Positions 35,363-43,604 are shown, counted from the first letter of the stretch. The stretch is DNA of 64,000 nucleotides from JBBDMC01 sp963826055 (GCA_963826055.1 CAWGVO010000010.1:1-64000), one strand, 5' to 3'. Notes: generated from the sequence alone by a model not told the origin. Numbers and translations are program-made.

Positions 35363-36460
35363 ATGAGCAAATCCGAACCACCCCTCATCCCGCAGCGCGA
35401 AACGCCCCCCTCGGGGCTCGCCGGCCTCGACCGGCGGTCGCGCGAGATTTTCAAGCATATCGTCGATTCCTACCTCGCCACCGGCGAACCGGTCGGCTCG
35501 CGCAACGTCAGCAAGATCCTGCCGATGGCGCTGTCGCCGGCCTCGGTCAGGAACGTGATGGCCGACCTCGAACAGCTCGGCCTCATCTACGCGCCGCACA
35601 CCTCGGCCGGGCGGCTGCCGACCGAGTTCGGCCTGCGCTTCTTCGTCGACGCACTGCTGGAGATCGGCGACCTGTCGACGGAGGAGCGCCGCCAGATCGA
35701 GGCACAGGTGCGCGCCGGCAATACCTCGCGCACGCTGGAAAGCCTGCTCGCCGAAGCCAGCCAGGCGCTCTCCGGGCTGTCGCGCGGCGCCGGCGTGGTG
35801 CTCGCCAACAAGGCCGACATCAGGCTGAAGCACATCGAGTTCATCCGTCTTGAGCCGACGCGGGCGCTGGTGGTGCTGGTGGGCGAGGACGGGTCGGTCG
35901 AGAACCGGCTGATCGATCTCGACGCGGGCACGACGCCATCGAGTCTGATCGAGGCGGCGAACTACCTCAACGCGCACCTGCGCGGCCGCTCGCTGTCCGA
36001 GGCGAAAGCCGAGATCGAGCGCAACGAAGCCCGCCTCAAGGACGAGGTCGACAAGCTGACCGAGCAACTGGTTCAGGCGGGCCTGGCGACATGGGCGGCG
36101 GCGGGCGGCGGACGGCCGGACACGCTGATCGTGCGCGGGCGCGCCAACCTCCTGGAAGACGTGACGGCGGCGAGCGACCTCGAACGCATCCGCCTCCTGT
36201 TCGACGACCTGGAGACCCAGCGCGAACTGGTGCGCCTCCTCGGCAACGCCGAGACGGGCGAGGGCGTGCGCATCTTCATCGGTTCGGAGAACCAGTTGTT
36301 TTCGCTGTCGGGCTCGTCGCTGGTGGTGTCGCCCTACCGCGATTCGGAACAGCGTATCGTCGGCGTGCTCGGCGTCATCGGCCCGACGCGGCTCAACTAT
36401 GCCCGCATCGTGCCGATGGTCGACTACACGGCCAAGGTGGTCGGCAAGCTGCTGGGGTAG
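35363..36460 (+). CDS. hrcA: Heat-inducible transcription repressor HrcA
   Basis: Repressor that binds CIRCE operators of groESL or dnaK operons and is kept active by GroEL. The 365-residue product has the N-terminal winged helix (GLDRRSREIFKHIVDSYLATGEPVGS-type start, then ASVRNVMADLEQLGLI and TSAGRLPTEFGLRFFVD) and the GAF-like and dimerisation domains ending FIGSENQLFSLSGSSLVV. No CIRCE inverted repeat is visible upstream of hrcA, grpE or dnaJ here. grpE, which often follows hrcA in Rhizobiales, is instead at 21.0 kb. Confidence 0.96.
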   Translation: MSKSEPPLIPQRETPPSGLAGLDRRSREIFKHIVDSYLATGEPVGSRNVSKILPMALSPASVRNVMADLEQLGLIYAPHTSAGRLPTEFGLRFFVDALLEIGDLSTEERRQIEAQVRAGNTSRTLESLLAEASQALSGLSRGAGVVLANKADIRLKHIEFIRLEPTRALVVLVGEDGSVENRLIDLDAGTTPSSLIEAANYLNAHLRGRSLSEAKAEIERNEARLKDEVDKLTEQLVQAGLATWAAAGGGRPDTLIVRGRANLLEDVTAASDLERIRLLFDDLETQRELVRLLGNAETGEGVRIFIGSENQLFSLSGSSLVVSPYRDSEQRIVGVLGVIGPTRLNYARIVPMVDYTAKVVGKLLG

Positions 36461-36480
36461 GCGCTGAGGCGAGGCCGGGT

Positions 36481-37347
36481 GTGTCGCGTATGGGTGCGAG
36501 GCCTGCGTTGAGAATCCCGATCGCCGTCGCGGTAGCGGCCGCCCTCTTCCTTTCGCCCGCGGCGAGAGCCACCGACCTGTGGCTGACCCTGCCCGAGCCA
36601 CCGCCGATGCCGGCGGCCGCCACAACCGGCATGGCGCCGGTCAACGACATCCGCATGTACTACGCGATCTACGGTGCCGGCCCGCCGGTGCTGATGATCC
36701 ACGGCGGCCTCGCCGACGCCGACATCTGGGCGAGCCAGGTGGCCGACCTGATGAAGGACCATCAGGTGATCGTCGCCGACAGCCGCGGCCAGGGCCGCTC
36801 GACCGCCGGGACGCAACCCTTCGGCTTCGACCTGATGGCGTCGGACTATCTGGCGCTCCTCGACTACCTGAAGCTGACGAAAGTCGATTTGGTCGGCTGG
36901 AGCGACGGGGCGATCATCGGCCTCGACATCGCCATGAACCATCCGGAGCGGCTCGGGCGGCTGTTCGCCCAGGGCGCCAACGTCACCGTCGACGGCGTCA
37001 GGCTCAGCGTCCTTTACAATCCGGTGTTCGCCACCTTCTTCCAGCGGGCGGAGGCGGACTACCGGCGCCTGTCGCCGACGCCCGACGGGTTCGCGGCGCT
37101 CGTCAAGCGGATGGGGCGCATGTGGGAGAGCGAGCCCGACTGGTCCGACGACATGCTGAGGAAAATCACCGTGCCGACGGCAATCGTCCTCGGCGACCAC
37201 GACGAGGCGATCAAACGGCCCCACACCGACCACATCGCCGCCGTCATTCCCGGCGCCCGGGAGATCATCCTCAAGGACGTCGGGCACTTCGCGATGTTGC
37301 AGGACCCGGCGGGCTACACGCAGGCGATCCGGGCGTTCCTGAAGTAG
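36481..37347 (+). CDS. Secreted alpha/beta hydrolase
   Basis: A 288-residue hydrolase with a signal peptide (RIPIAVAVAAALFLSPAARA) implying export. The fold markers are the oxyanion loop VLMIHGGLAD near residue 72, the nucleophile elbow DLVGWSDGAI with serine near 141, the acid in VLGDHDEA, and the histidine in DVGHFAML near the end. It resembles the family of non-heme haloperoxidases and carboxylesterases, but the substrate is unknown. GTG 36481 follows a GAGGCGAGG site; ATG 36490 is an alternative. It lies 20 bases after hrcA. Confidence 0.88.
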   Translation: MSRMGARPALRIPIAVAVAAALFLSPAARATDLWLTLPEPPPMPAAATTGMAPVNDIRMYYAIYGAGPPVLMIHGGLADADIWASQVADLMKDHQVIVADSRGQGRSTAGTQPFGFDLMASDYLALLDYLKLTKVDLVGWSDGAIIGLDIAMNHPERLGRLFAQGANVTVDGVRLSVLYNPVFATFFQRAEADYRRLSPTPDGFAALVKRMGRMWESEPDWSDDMLRKITVPTAIVLGDHDEAIKRPHTDHIAAVIPGAREIILKDVGHFAMLQDPAGYTQAIRAFLK

Positions 37348-37519
37348 CGCCGGAGCGGCTTGCTCGCTATTCGAGTAATGCTTCTTTAGGCAATCTCAAG
37401 TTTTAAGCCTAGGAAAGCCGCTCTTTTGCGTGTTTTTTCCTTCAGGAAATCGCAAAGGTTGCGGACGCATATCATAGGGTTCCGGCAGTCGGGACCGGAC
37501 GACAGCAGACAGGGCAGCC

Positions 37520-38143
37520 ATGGCAGACCGCCCCGAGGACAAGCGCAAGTATCCTCGCATCAAGACAAATCTTCGCGGCCGCTACATGCTGCCTGACCGG
37601 CGGGAATTCCCCTGCACGATCATCGATGTGGCGCTGGGCGGTATCGCGCTGAGCGGACCGGAGCGCGGCGCGATCCGCGAGACCGTCATCGTCTACATGG
37701 AAGAACTCGGCCGCGTCGAGGGAGAGGTCGTTCGCCACTTCGACGGCGGCTTCGCCCTGCAACTGACGATCACGACGCGGGCGACGGAGAAATTCGCCCG
37801 CCGGCTGGACGGGCTGCAGGCGGGCAACCGGCTCAAGAGCGTGCGCGAACGCCGGGCGGAGCCGCGGGTGAGGCTCGACGATCAGGTCGCGGCCGTCGGG
37901 TCGTCGAAGGGACGGGAGTGCGAGATCGTCGACCTGTCGCTGACCGGCGCCCACATCAGGATTGCCCGCCGACCTGCCATCGGCGCACTTGTGCAGCTCG
38001 GGCGGGTGCGCGGACGTGTGGTGCGACACACGTCCCAGGGCGTTGGCGTCGAGTTCGTTGACGCCAGGAACGACGCCACGCTCAGCGAGCAGCTCACACA
38101 GATCGCCCTGCCGACCCGAAAGGCCGGCGACGCGGCTGCGTAG
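37520..38143 (+). CDS. Tandem PilZ-domain protein
   Basis: A 207-residue soluble protein with two PilZ-like domains. The first begins DKRKYPRIKTNLRGRY (arginine motif near residues 9-14) with DVALGGIALSG near 37-47. The second begins RRAEPRVRLDDQ near 111 with the fuller DLSLTGAHIRI near 138. The RxxxR and D-x-S-x-x-G pair in the second domain is the cyclic-di-GMP binding signature; in the first the serine is replaced by alanine, so only the second may bind the nucleotide. It lies alone after a 172-base A/T-richer gap. The output is unknown. Confidence 0.88.
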   Translation: MADRPEDKRKYPRIKTNLRGRYMLPDRREFPCTIIDVALGGIALSGPERGAIRETVIVYMEELGRVEGEVVRHFDGGFALQLTITTRATEKFARRLDGLQAGNRLKSVRERRAEPRVRLDDQVAAVGSSKGRECEIVDLSLTGAHIRIARRPAIGALVQLGRVRGRVVRHTSQGVGVEFVDARNDATLSEQLTQIALPTRKAGDAAA

Positions 38144-38232
38144 TCGCTGCTTCCTCCGGCCGCGAAACAAGCAATCGGCTGACGTCCTCTGTCGCCGCGT
38201 GGTAAACTGCGCGGCGATCCATGGAGGAAGCG

Positions 38233-39312
38233 TTGAGCAAACACATCGTCGTGCTGGTCGGTACCAAAAAGGGCGCCTTCATCCTGGAAGGCGATGCCGG
38301 ACGCGGCGCGTGGACAGAGCGCGGTCCGTTCTGCGAAGCGTGGCCGATCAACCACGTCACCGCCGACGACGCCGGCACCATCTACGCCGGCGGCGGCAAT
38401 GCCTGGTTCGGCCCGGCGGTGTGGAAGTCCACCGATATGGGTGAGACGTGGACTCATTCCAGTGCCGGCCTTGCATACGAGGCCGGGCAGGAACCGATTT
38501 CGACGGTGTGGTCGCTCGCAGCACGCAACGGCCGCCTCTACGCCGGCGTCCAGCCTGCCGGCCTGTTCGAGAGCGACGATGGCGGCGAGACCTGGCGGCA
38601 CGTCGAGGGGCTTACGAACCACCCGACAAGGCCCGACTGGCGGCCGGGCGGCGCCGGGTTGATCCTTCATTCGATCGTCCCCCATCCGGACGATGAGCAG
38701 CAAATGTGGGTCGGCATCTCGTCGGTCGGCGTTTTCCACACCGGCGATGGCGGCAAGACCTGGGAGCCGCGCAACCGCGGCACGCGCAACGATTACGCGC
38801 CGGAAGATCAGCGCTATCCGGAGTTCGGCCAGTGCGTGCACTCGATCGCGATCGCACCCGGCATGCCCGACCGCCTCTACCAGCAGAACCATTGCGGCAT
38901 GTACCGCAGCGATGACGGCGGCCGGAACTGGCGGAGCATCGAGAAGGGCCTGCCATCGACCTTCGGCTTTCCCTCCGCGGTGCATCCCCACGACCCGGAG
39001 ACGCTCTACCTGCTGCCGCTCAACGGTGACCAGGTCGGCCGCTACGTGCCGGACGGCAAGGCGGCGGTCTGGCGCACGCGCGACGGCGGCACCCACTGGG
39101 AGGCCCTGCGCGACGGCCTGCCGCAGGAGAACGCCTACTTCGGCGTGCTCCGGCAGGCGATGGCGACCGACCGCCTCGATCCGGCCGGCATCTACTTCGG
39201 CAGCAGCGACGGGACGCTCTACGCCAGCACCAACGAGGGCGACACCTGGACGGCGATCGCCGAGCACCTGCCGCTGATCCATTCGGTGGAGACGATGGCC
39301 GTCAGCGCATAG
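38233..39312 (+). CDS. BNR/YVTN-like beta-propeller protein
   Basis: A protein of about 359 residues built of repeated beta-propeller blades with Asp-box (BNR) signatures of the S-x-D-x-G-x-T-W kind: STDMGETW, SDDGGETW, TGDGGKTW, SDDGGRNW, TRDGGTHW and STNEGDTW. The folds are sialidase/sortilin-like but lack the arginine triad I would expect of a sialidase. No signal peptide is seen. The start TTG 38233 (SKHIVVLVGTKKGAF) has GGAGGAA just before it; ATG 38221 would add four residues. A ThiS/MoaD-like gene follows after 22 bases, a recurring pair in bacteria. Confidence 0.85.
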   Translation: MSKHIVVLVGTKKGAFILEGDAGRGAWTERGPFCEAWPINHVTADDAGTIYAGGGNAWFGPAVWKSTDMGETWTHSSAGLAYEAGQEPISTVWSLAARNGRLYAGVQPAGLFESDDGGETWRHVEGLTNHPTRPDWRPGGAGLILHSIVPHPDDEQQMWVGISSVGVFHTGDGGKTWEPRNRGTRNDYAPEDQRYPEFGQCVHSIAIAPGMPDRLYQQNHCGMYRSDDGGRNWRSIEKGLPSTFGFPSAVHPHDPETLYLLPLNGDQVGRYVPDGKAAVWRTRDGGTHWEALRDGLPQENAYFGVLRQAMATDRLDPAGIYFGSSDGTLYASTNEGDTWTAIAEHLPLIHSVETMAVSA

Positions 39313-39334
39313 GGCGCGTGGACGGACGCAGGCG

Positions 39335-39649
39335 ATGGCAAACGACCAGTCCCCTCTTTCCGGCCACGACGCGAGCGCGGGCGGTACCGTGCTGGTGCAC
39401 CTGCCGGCGGTGCTGATCCGCCTGTTTCCGGCGGCGCGGCGGGAGGTCGGCATCGCGGCAACCACGGTCGACGAACTGGTCGACGCGCTGGACGCGCGCT
39501 GGCCCGGCATGCGTGACTGCATCTGCGATTCTTCCCCGGCCATCCGCCGCCACATGAACGTCTTCGTAAACGGGGAGCGGGTTCCGCTCACCGCGCCGGT
39601 GGTCCCGGGCGCGGAGGTCTACATCTTCACCGCCATGAGCGGCGGATAG
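39335..39649 (+). CDS. MoaD/ThiS-family ubiquitin-like protein
   Basis: A 104-residue protein with the beta-grasp fold of sulfur carriers: VLVHLPAVLIRLFPAARREV, a central helix TVDELVDALDARWPG, NVFVNGERV, and the end AEVYIFTAMSGG. The terminal Gly-Gly is the tail that is adenylated and thiocarboxylated in MoaD and ThiS. No MoeB/ThiF-like activator or MoaE lies nearby. It is paired with the upstream beta-propeller gene, so a role as carrier or tag for that protein is possible but unproven. Confidence 0.85.
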   Translation: MANDQSPLSGHDASAGGTVLVHLPAVLIRLFPAARREVGIAATTVDELVDALDARWPGMRDCICDSSPAIRRHMNVFVNGERVPLTAPVVPGAEVYIFTAMSGG

Positions 39650-39658
39650 CGGCGCCGG

Positions 39659-40084
39659 TCAGCTGGTCTGTTCGGCGGCGATCGCCGGTCGGCGCTCCCA
39701 CGCGCGGATGGCGATAAGCGCAAGTCCAAACAGGCTGAACTGGACGAAGCCGGCGCCAGCTTCCACGGCCAGCCACTCCTCGATCGAGGGAACCGCGTAT
39801 TTGGCGGGCTCGACGAGCGCCAGGTAGCTGACAAGGATCAGTCCCGTGGCCCAGGCGAACAGCATGGCCTGAACGCGCGGCGGACCCGGAAGGCGAATGC
39901 GCGGTGCGAGGTAGGCCAGAACAACTCCCTGAACCAGGGACGCGAGCAATCCGAGCGCCACGATGGCGTCCGGACGCATGAATGCGACGGACGCATAGTG
40001 CTCGGCGTTGACGGCGAAATGGGACACCGCTTGCACGACCAGCGTTGCGGCGACATAGGCGAGGACAGTCAGCGCGAAACCCAT
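39659..40084 (-). CDS. Four-helix membrane protein, divergent from HxlR regulator
   Basis: A 141-residue protein with four hydrophobic helices (about residues 3-22, 40-61, 71-92 and 110-128). The first loop contains SHFAVNAEHYA. I do not recognise a named family. It is transcribed divergently from an HxlR-type regulator across an 80-base gap with repeated operator-like elements, so it is the likely regulated target. Its 3' end converges closely on the MoaD-like gene. Confidence 0.75.
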   Translation of the reverse strand: MGFALTVLAYVAATLVVQAVSHFAVNAEHYASVAFMRPDAIVALGLLASLVQGVVLAYLAPRIRLPGPPRVQAMLFAWATGLILVSYLALVEPAKYAVPSIEEWLAVEAGAGFVQFSLFGLALIAIRAWERRPAIAAEQTS

Positions 40085-40096
40085 CCGTGCATCTCC

Positions 40097-40144
40097 CTTG
40101 CGTTTTGCAAGTGTTTATCTCGATTCGCTTTATTTTTGCAAGTG
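40097..40144. promoter_or_regulatory. Repeated operator-like elements between HxlR gene and its divergent neighbour
   Basis: The 11-base word TTTTGCAAGTG occurs twice in the same orientation, at 40103-40113 and 40134-40144, exactly 31 bases apart, close to three turns of DNA. Each copy is the right half of a partial palindrome: CTTGC-GTTTT-GCAAG at 40097-40111 (perfect arms) and CTTTA-TTTTT-GCAAG at 40128-40142 (degenerate left arm). Position between regulator and target, on one face of the helix, suits cooperative binding of a dimeric HxlR repressor. Confidence 0.6.
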
Positions 40145-40164
40145 ACCTGTGGTAGCTTCGGCGG

Positions 40165-40590
40165 ATGAAGTCGCGGAAGACGCGTCGGGTGCGCTCGCGC
40201 TGTCCGGTCAATGTCGCGGTCGAGATTCTCGGCGACCGCTGGACGTTGCTTGTCCTGCGCGACCTGATGCTGAAGGGGCGCGTGACCTTCAAGAGTATGC
40301 TTGAGGCCGAAGAGGGCATTGCCACGAACATTCTCGCCGACCGGCTCGGTCGCCTGGAAGCCGAGGGGATCGTCGAGAAGGTGCCCGACGCGAACGACAG
40401 GCGAAGGGCGCGCTACTGCCTGTCGGCGAAGGGGCTCGATCTCGCGCCGGTACTGGTCGACATGATGATCTGGAGCTCAACCTACTACGACACCGCGGCA
40501 CCAGCACGGGAGATCGACGAGATGCGCTACCGTCGTCGGCGTTACCTGGCCAGGGTCCGTGCTGACGCAACCAAAGAAGCGGCTCGTTAA
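40165..40590 (+). CDS. HxlR-family transcriptional regulator
   Basis: A 141-residue winged-helix regulator. The family pattern is clear: CPVNVAVEILGDRWTLLVLRDLMLKGR near residues 13-38, then FKSMLEAEEGIATNILADRLGRLEAEGIVEK and the wing with RRARYCLSAKGLDLAPVL. HxlR proteins are dimers that often sense aldehydes, redox state or small ligands and control a divergent neighbour. Here the first cysteine of the family (residue 13) is present. It is followed with no gap by the TfoX-like gene, so the two are probably co-translated. Confidence 0.9.
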   Translation: MKSRKTRRVRSRCPVNVAVEILGDRWTLLVLRDLMLKGRVTFKSMLEAEEGIATNILADRLGRLEAEGIVEKVPDANDRRRARYCLSAKGLDLAPVLVDMMIWSSTYYDTAAPAREIDEMRYRRRRYLARVRADATKEAAR

Positions 40591-40920
40591 ATGGGTCGGG
40601 CGGGCCTCAACGCCAGCGACCTGTTCTGGGAGCTCGCGGGCGAACTGCAGGCCAGGGATCCTCGCGTGGTCGAGGGAACGATCATGAACGGTCGCTGCCT
40701 GAGAGTCGGGGCCGAATTCCTCGCCCTCGTTGACTACAAGGGATCGGGACTGGTTGTTAAGCTGCCGGAGGCTCGTGTCGCCCAGTTGATCGGCGAGGGA
40801 AAGGGCAAACCATTCGCTCCGGCCAAGAGGGTCTTCAGGGAGTGGTTGTCCGTGCCGAGGCCCGACCGCAGGCAGTGGCGGGCGCTCCTCGCCGAAGGCG
40901 TAGCGTTCGTCGGCGGTTAG
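40591..40920 (+). CDS. TfoX/YjbR-like small protein
   Basis: A 109-residue protein whose core (GTIMNGRCLRVGAEFLALV, GLVVKLPEARVAQLIGEGKG, FREWLSVP) resembles the TfoX N-terminal or YjbR/MmcQ-like folds of DNA-associated or ligand-binding small proteins. The match is by pattern only and should be treated as tentative. Its ATG follows the HxlR stop directly (TAA-ATG), so it is made with the regulator and may act with it. Confidence 0.65.
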   Translation: MGRAGLNASDLFWELAGELQARDPRVVEGTIMNGRCLRVGAEFLALVDYKGSGLVVKLPEARVAQLIGEGKGKPFAPAKRVFREWLSVPRPDRRQWRALLAEGVAFVGG

Positions 40921-40927
40921 GGCACAG

Positions 40928-41518
40928 ATGACGCCCGAGCTGGTTACCAGCCTGCTGGTCGAGTACCGGTACTGGATCCTCATCCCCCTTACCTTCCTCG
41001 AGGGCCCGGTGGTCGCCTTCGCCGCGGGCACGCTCGCCTCGCTCGGCTATTTCAAGATGTACGAGCTGGCGATCCTGTTCTTCGTCCGCGACCTCCTGGT
41101 CGACACCGGTTATTATTGCGCCGGCTATTTCGGCCGAAACAGCCGCGCGGTTCGAAGAGTGCTGGCGTGGCTCAAGATCGACGACGCCAACCTCGACAGC
41201 ATTCGCGGGCGGCTGCTCAAGCATCCCATCCAGACGATCTTCATCGGCAAGCTCGCCTACGGTGTCGCCTCGACGATCATCGTCGGGTTTGGCGTCATCA
41301 GAATGAACTACCTGACCTTCATGGCGTACGGCGTGTGGGTGACGATCCTCCAGTACGGCACGCTGCTGGTGCTCGGCTACTACTACGGGGAGTCACTGGG
41401 AACGCGGCTTACCAATGTGCTCGAGGCGTTCCAGTATCTGGCCGCCGCCGTCGCCATCGTCGTCGCGATCTACTACCTGTTCGGTCGATCGGTGCGCGAG
41501 CGCTTCTTCAGGAAATAG
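40928..41518 (+). CDS. DedA/SNARE-associated family membrane protein
   Basis: A 196-residue membrane protein with about five hydrophobic segments. FLEGPVVAFAAGTLASLGYF near residues 23-42, a GYFGRNSRAVRRVLAWL loop, the amphipathic HPIQTIFIGKLAYGVASTIIV segment and a last helix (YLAAAVAIVVAIYYLFG) match the DedA family, whose members help flip lipid carriers and maintain membrane potential. It follows the TfoX-like gene by seven bases. Its stop codon lies inside the convergent flavin oxidoreductase gene (11-base tail overlap). Confidence 0.78.
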   Translation: MTPELVTSLLVEYRYWILIPLTFLEGPVVAFAAGTLASLGYFKMYELAILFFVRDLLVDTGYYCAGYFGRNSRAVRRVLAWLKIDDANLDSIRGRLLKHPIQTIFIGKLAYGVASTIIVGFGVIRMNYLTFMAYGVWVTILQYGTLLVLGYYYGESLGTRLTNVLEAFQYLAAAVAIVVAIYYLFGRSVRERFFRK

Positions 41519-42509
41519 GTGCCAGCGCCTTCATCGCTTCCGCGACGATCTCGAACGAGCGCAAGCGCGCGGCGTGGTCGTAGATCGAGCCAGCGATCAT
41601 TACCTCGTCGGCGGCGGTGAGCGCCATGAACCTCCGCAGGCCTTCGCGTACGGTCTCGGGCCCGCCGACGACGGCGTAGGTCAGCATATGGCTGGCGCGT
41701 TCCTTCTCGGCCGGCGACCAGTAGGCTTCGATGTCGTCAATCGGTGGGGGAAGCGGCCCGCGCGCGTTGCGCTGCATGTTGGCGAAGCTCTGCTGGGTCG
41801 ACGTGAAGAGGCGCCACGCCTCCTGGTCGCTGTCGGCGGCGACTACCTGCAGCGCCGGCATGGCGTAGGGCGCCGCCGCCTGCGCCGACGGGCGGAAGTG
41901 CTCGCGATAAAGCGTGAGCGCCGGCATCAGCGCGTCGGGCGCGAAGTGCGAGGCGAAGGAATAGGGCAGCCCCAGGACCGCCGCGAGCTCGGCGCCGTAA
42001 AGGCTCGATCCAAGGATCCACAAGGGCACGTTGGTGTTGCTGCCGGGGATGGCGTTGATGCGCTGACCCGGCTGCGGCGGCCCGAGCAGCGCCTGCAATT
42101 CCAGCACGTCGTCGGGGAAGTGAGCCGCGGCGCTGTTGACGTCGCGGCGGAGCGCGTGGGCGGTCAGCTGGTCGGTGCCCGGCGCGCGGCCGAGGCCGAG
42201 GTCGATCCGGCCGGGATGGAGGCTCGCCAGCGTGCCGAACTGCTCGGCAATCACCAGCGGCGAATGGTTGGGGAGCATGATGCCGCCGGAGCCGACGCGA
42301 ATGGTCGAGGTGCCTCCGGCGACGTGGGCGATGACCACGGCGGTGGCGGCGCTGGCGATCCCCGGCATGTTGTGGTGCTCGGCGAGCCAGTAGCGACGGA
42401 AGCCCCAGCGCTCGGCGTGGCGGGCGAGGTCGAGGGTGTTCCTCAGTGATTCGGACGGGGAGCCGCCGGCGACGATCGGCGAAAGGTCGAGGATGGAGAA
42501 GGGAACCAA
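41508..42509 (-). CDS. LLM-class flavin-dependent oxidoreductase
   Basis: A 333-residue luciferase-like monooxygenase. It opens PFSILDLSPIVAGGS, has YWLAEHHNMPGIASAATAV near residue 42, IRVGSGGIMLPNH, and LHPGRIDLGLGRAPGTD near 97-113, all hallmarks of the bacterial luciferase-like TIM barrel subgroup typified by YhbW. It would use reduced FMN or F420 and oxygen, and the substrate is unknown. It is upstream of and separate from dnaQ on the same strand with a 58-base gap. Confidence 0.92.
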   Translation of the reverse strand: MVPFSILDLSPIVAGGSPSESLRNTLDLARHAERWGFRRYWLAEHHNMPGIASAATAVVIAHVAGGTSTIRVGSGGIMLPNHSPLVIAEQFGTLASLHPGRIDLGLGRAPGTDQLTAHALRRDVNSAAAHFPDDVLELQALLGPPQPGQRINAIPGSNTNVPLWILGSSLYGAELAAVLGLPYSFASHFAPDALMPALTLYREHFRPSAQAAAPYAMPALQVVAADSDQEAWRLFTSTQQSFANMQRNARGPLPPPIDDIEAYWSPAEKERASHMLTYAVVGGPETVREGLRRFMALTAADEVMIAGSIYDHAARLRSFEIVAEAMKALAPIS

Positions 42510-42567
42510 GGCGGGACTCCGGACTGAGGCTCGGACCGGCCCAACATAGGGCGGGCGGGCCTGCGCG

Positions 42568-43269
42568 TCAGGCGGCTCCGAGATACTTCAGCCAGATCGC
42601 GTCCTTGCCGAGCTTCTCGATGGCGGCGCGATGGGCGGCCACCGCCTCGGCGGCGAGCGCGAAGGCACGCGGCATCGGTCGCTCGGCGAGCGCGCGGCCC
42701 GTCGCGAACACCGCGACGCCCCCCGCCATCGACCCTTCGCCGAGGAGGAGCGCCGCCTGGCGGCCGCCGATCAGCTCGACGTACACCTCCGACAACAGCT
42801 GGGCGTCGAGCAGGGCGCCGTGCAGGGTGCGGCGCGAGGTGTCGATCAGGTAGCGATTGCACAACGCGTCGAGCGAATTCGGGCCGGCGGGATGCCGACG
42901 CCGGGCCAGCATCAGCGTATCGACGAGGCGGTCGGCGGCGAGCGGCTGGCGCCCGCTGCGGGCGAGCTCCGCGTTGAGGAAGCCCAGGTCGAATTCGGCG
43001 TTGTGGGCGATCAGGGTGGCCTCGCCGAGAAACTCGCTCAGCTCGTCGGCGATCGCGGCGAACAGCGGCTTGTCGGCGAGGAAGGCGTCATCGAGACCAT
43101 GGATGCGGGCGGCCTCCGCCGGCATCGTCCGCTCCGGGTTGAGGTAGCGGTGGAAAACCCGGCCGGAGGGGATGTGATTGACCAGCTCGACGCAGCCGAT
43201 TTCGACAATGCGGTCGCCGCCCCTCGGGTCGAGGCCGGTGGTTTCGGTATCGAAGACGATCTCGCGCAT
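42568..43269 (-). CDS. dnaQ: DNA polymerase III epsilon subunit
   Basis: Proofreading 3'-5' exonuclease of the replicative polymerase. The 233-residue product starts MREIVFDTETTGLDP with the first DEDDh acidic pair, has LIAHNAEFDLGFLN (third aspartate) near 95 and the H-x4-D motif TLHGALLDAQLLSEVY near 165, and ends with the C-terminal segment that contacts the alpha subunit. Start 43269 is set by the conserved beginning. In many Rhizobiales dnaQ directly precedes secB, but here secB is far away. Confidence 0.96.
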   Translation of the reverse strand: MREIVFDTETTGLDPRGGDRIVEIGCVELVNHIPSGRVFHRYLNPERTMPAEAARIHGLDDAFLADKPLFAAIADELSEFLGEATLIAHNAEFDLGFLNAELARSGRQPLAADRLVDTLMLARRRHPAGPNSLDALCNRYLIDTSRRTLHGALLDAQLLSEVYVELIGGRQAALLLGEGSMAGGVAVFATGRALAERPMPRAFALAAEAVAAHRAAIEKLGKDAIWLKYLGAA

Positions 43270-43348
43270 TGATTCGCGCGATGGTAAGGAGATCGACCTG
43301 ATAGGCAAGGGCCCGTCCCTTGCCGGCGGCCAGACCGGAGTGAGAGCC

Positions 43349-43585
43349 ATGACCACCGACCAGTCGGTGCTGAACCGTATCGAGCGGCTCACCGACGAGG
43401 AGCACCACCTCTACGAGAAGGGCAACCTCACGGACGAAGAGAGCGAGCGGCTGCGGAAGCTCAACCTCGAACTCGACCAGTGCTGGGACCTCCTGCGCCA
43501 GCGCCGCGCCAAGCGCGAGTTCGGCGAGAACCCGGACGAGGCGGAGACGCGCCCGACCAGCGTCGTCGAGAAGTACCAGGGCTAA
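43349..43585 (+). CDS. DUF2630 family protein
   Basis: A 78-residue, highly charged, helical protein (NRIERLTDEEHHLYEKGNLT, LNLELDQCWDLLRQRRAKRE), matching the pattern of the DUF2630 family found in actinobacteria and some proteobacteria. It is probably a cytoplasmic helical hairpin or coiled coil; function is unknown. It is the only plus-strand gene between the leftward dnaQ and coaE, so it separates two genes that are often adjacent. Confidence 0.8.
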   Translation: MTTDQSVLNRIERLTDEEHHLYEKGNLTDEESERLRKLNLELDQCWDLLRQRRAKREFGENPDEAETRPTSVVEKYQG

Positions 43586-43604
43586 CGACCCGCGCGGTTC
43601 CGCC

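Noticed and set aside
38233..39312. Sialidase function for the beta-propeller protein
   Set aside because: Asp-box repeats are structural; the arginine triad and nucleophilic tyrosine of sialidases are not recognisable, and there is no signal peptide.
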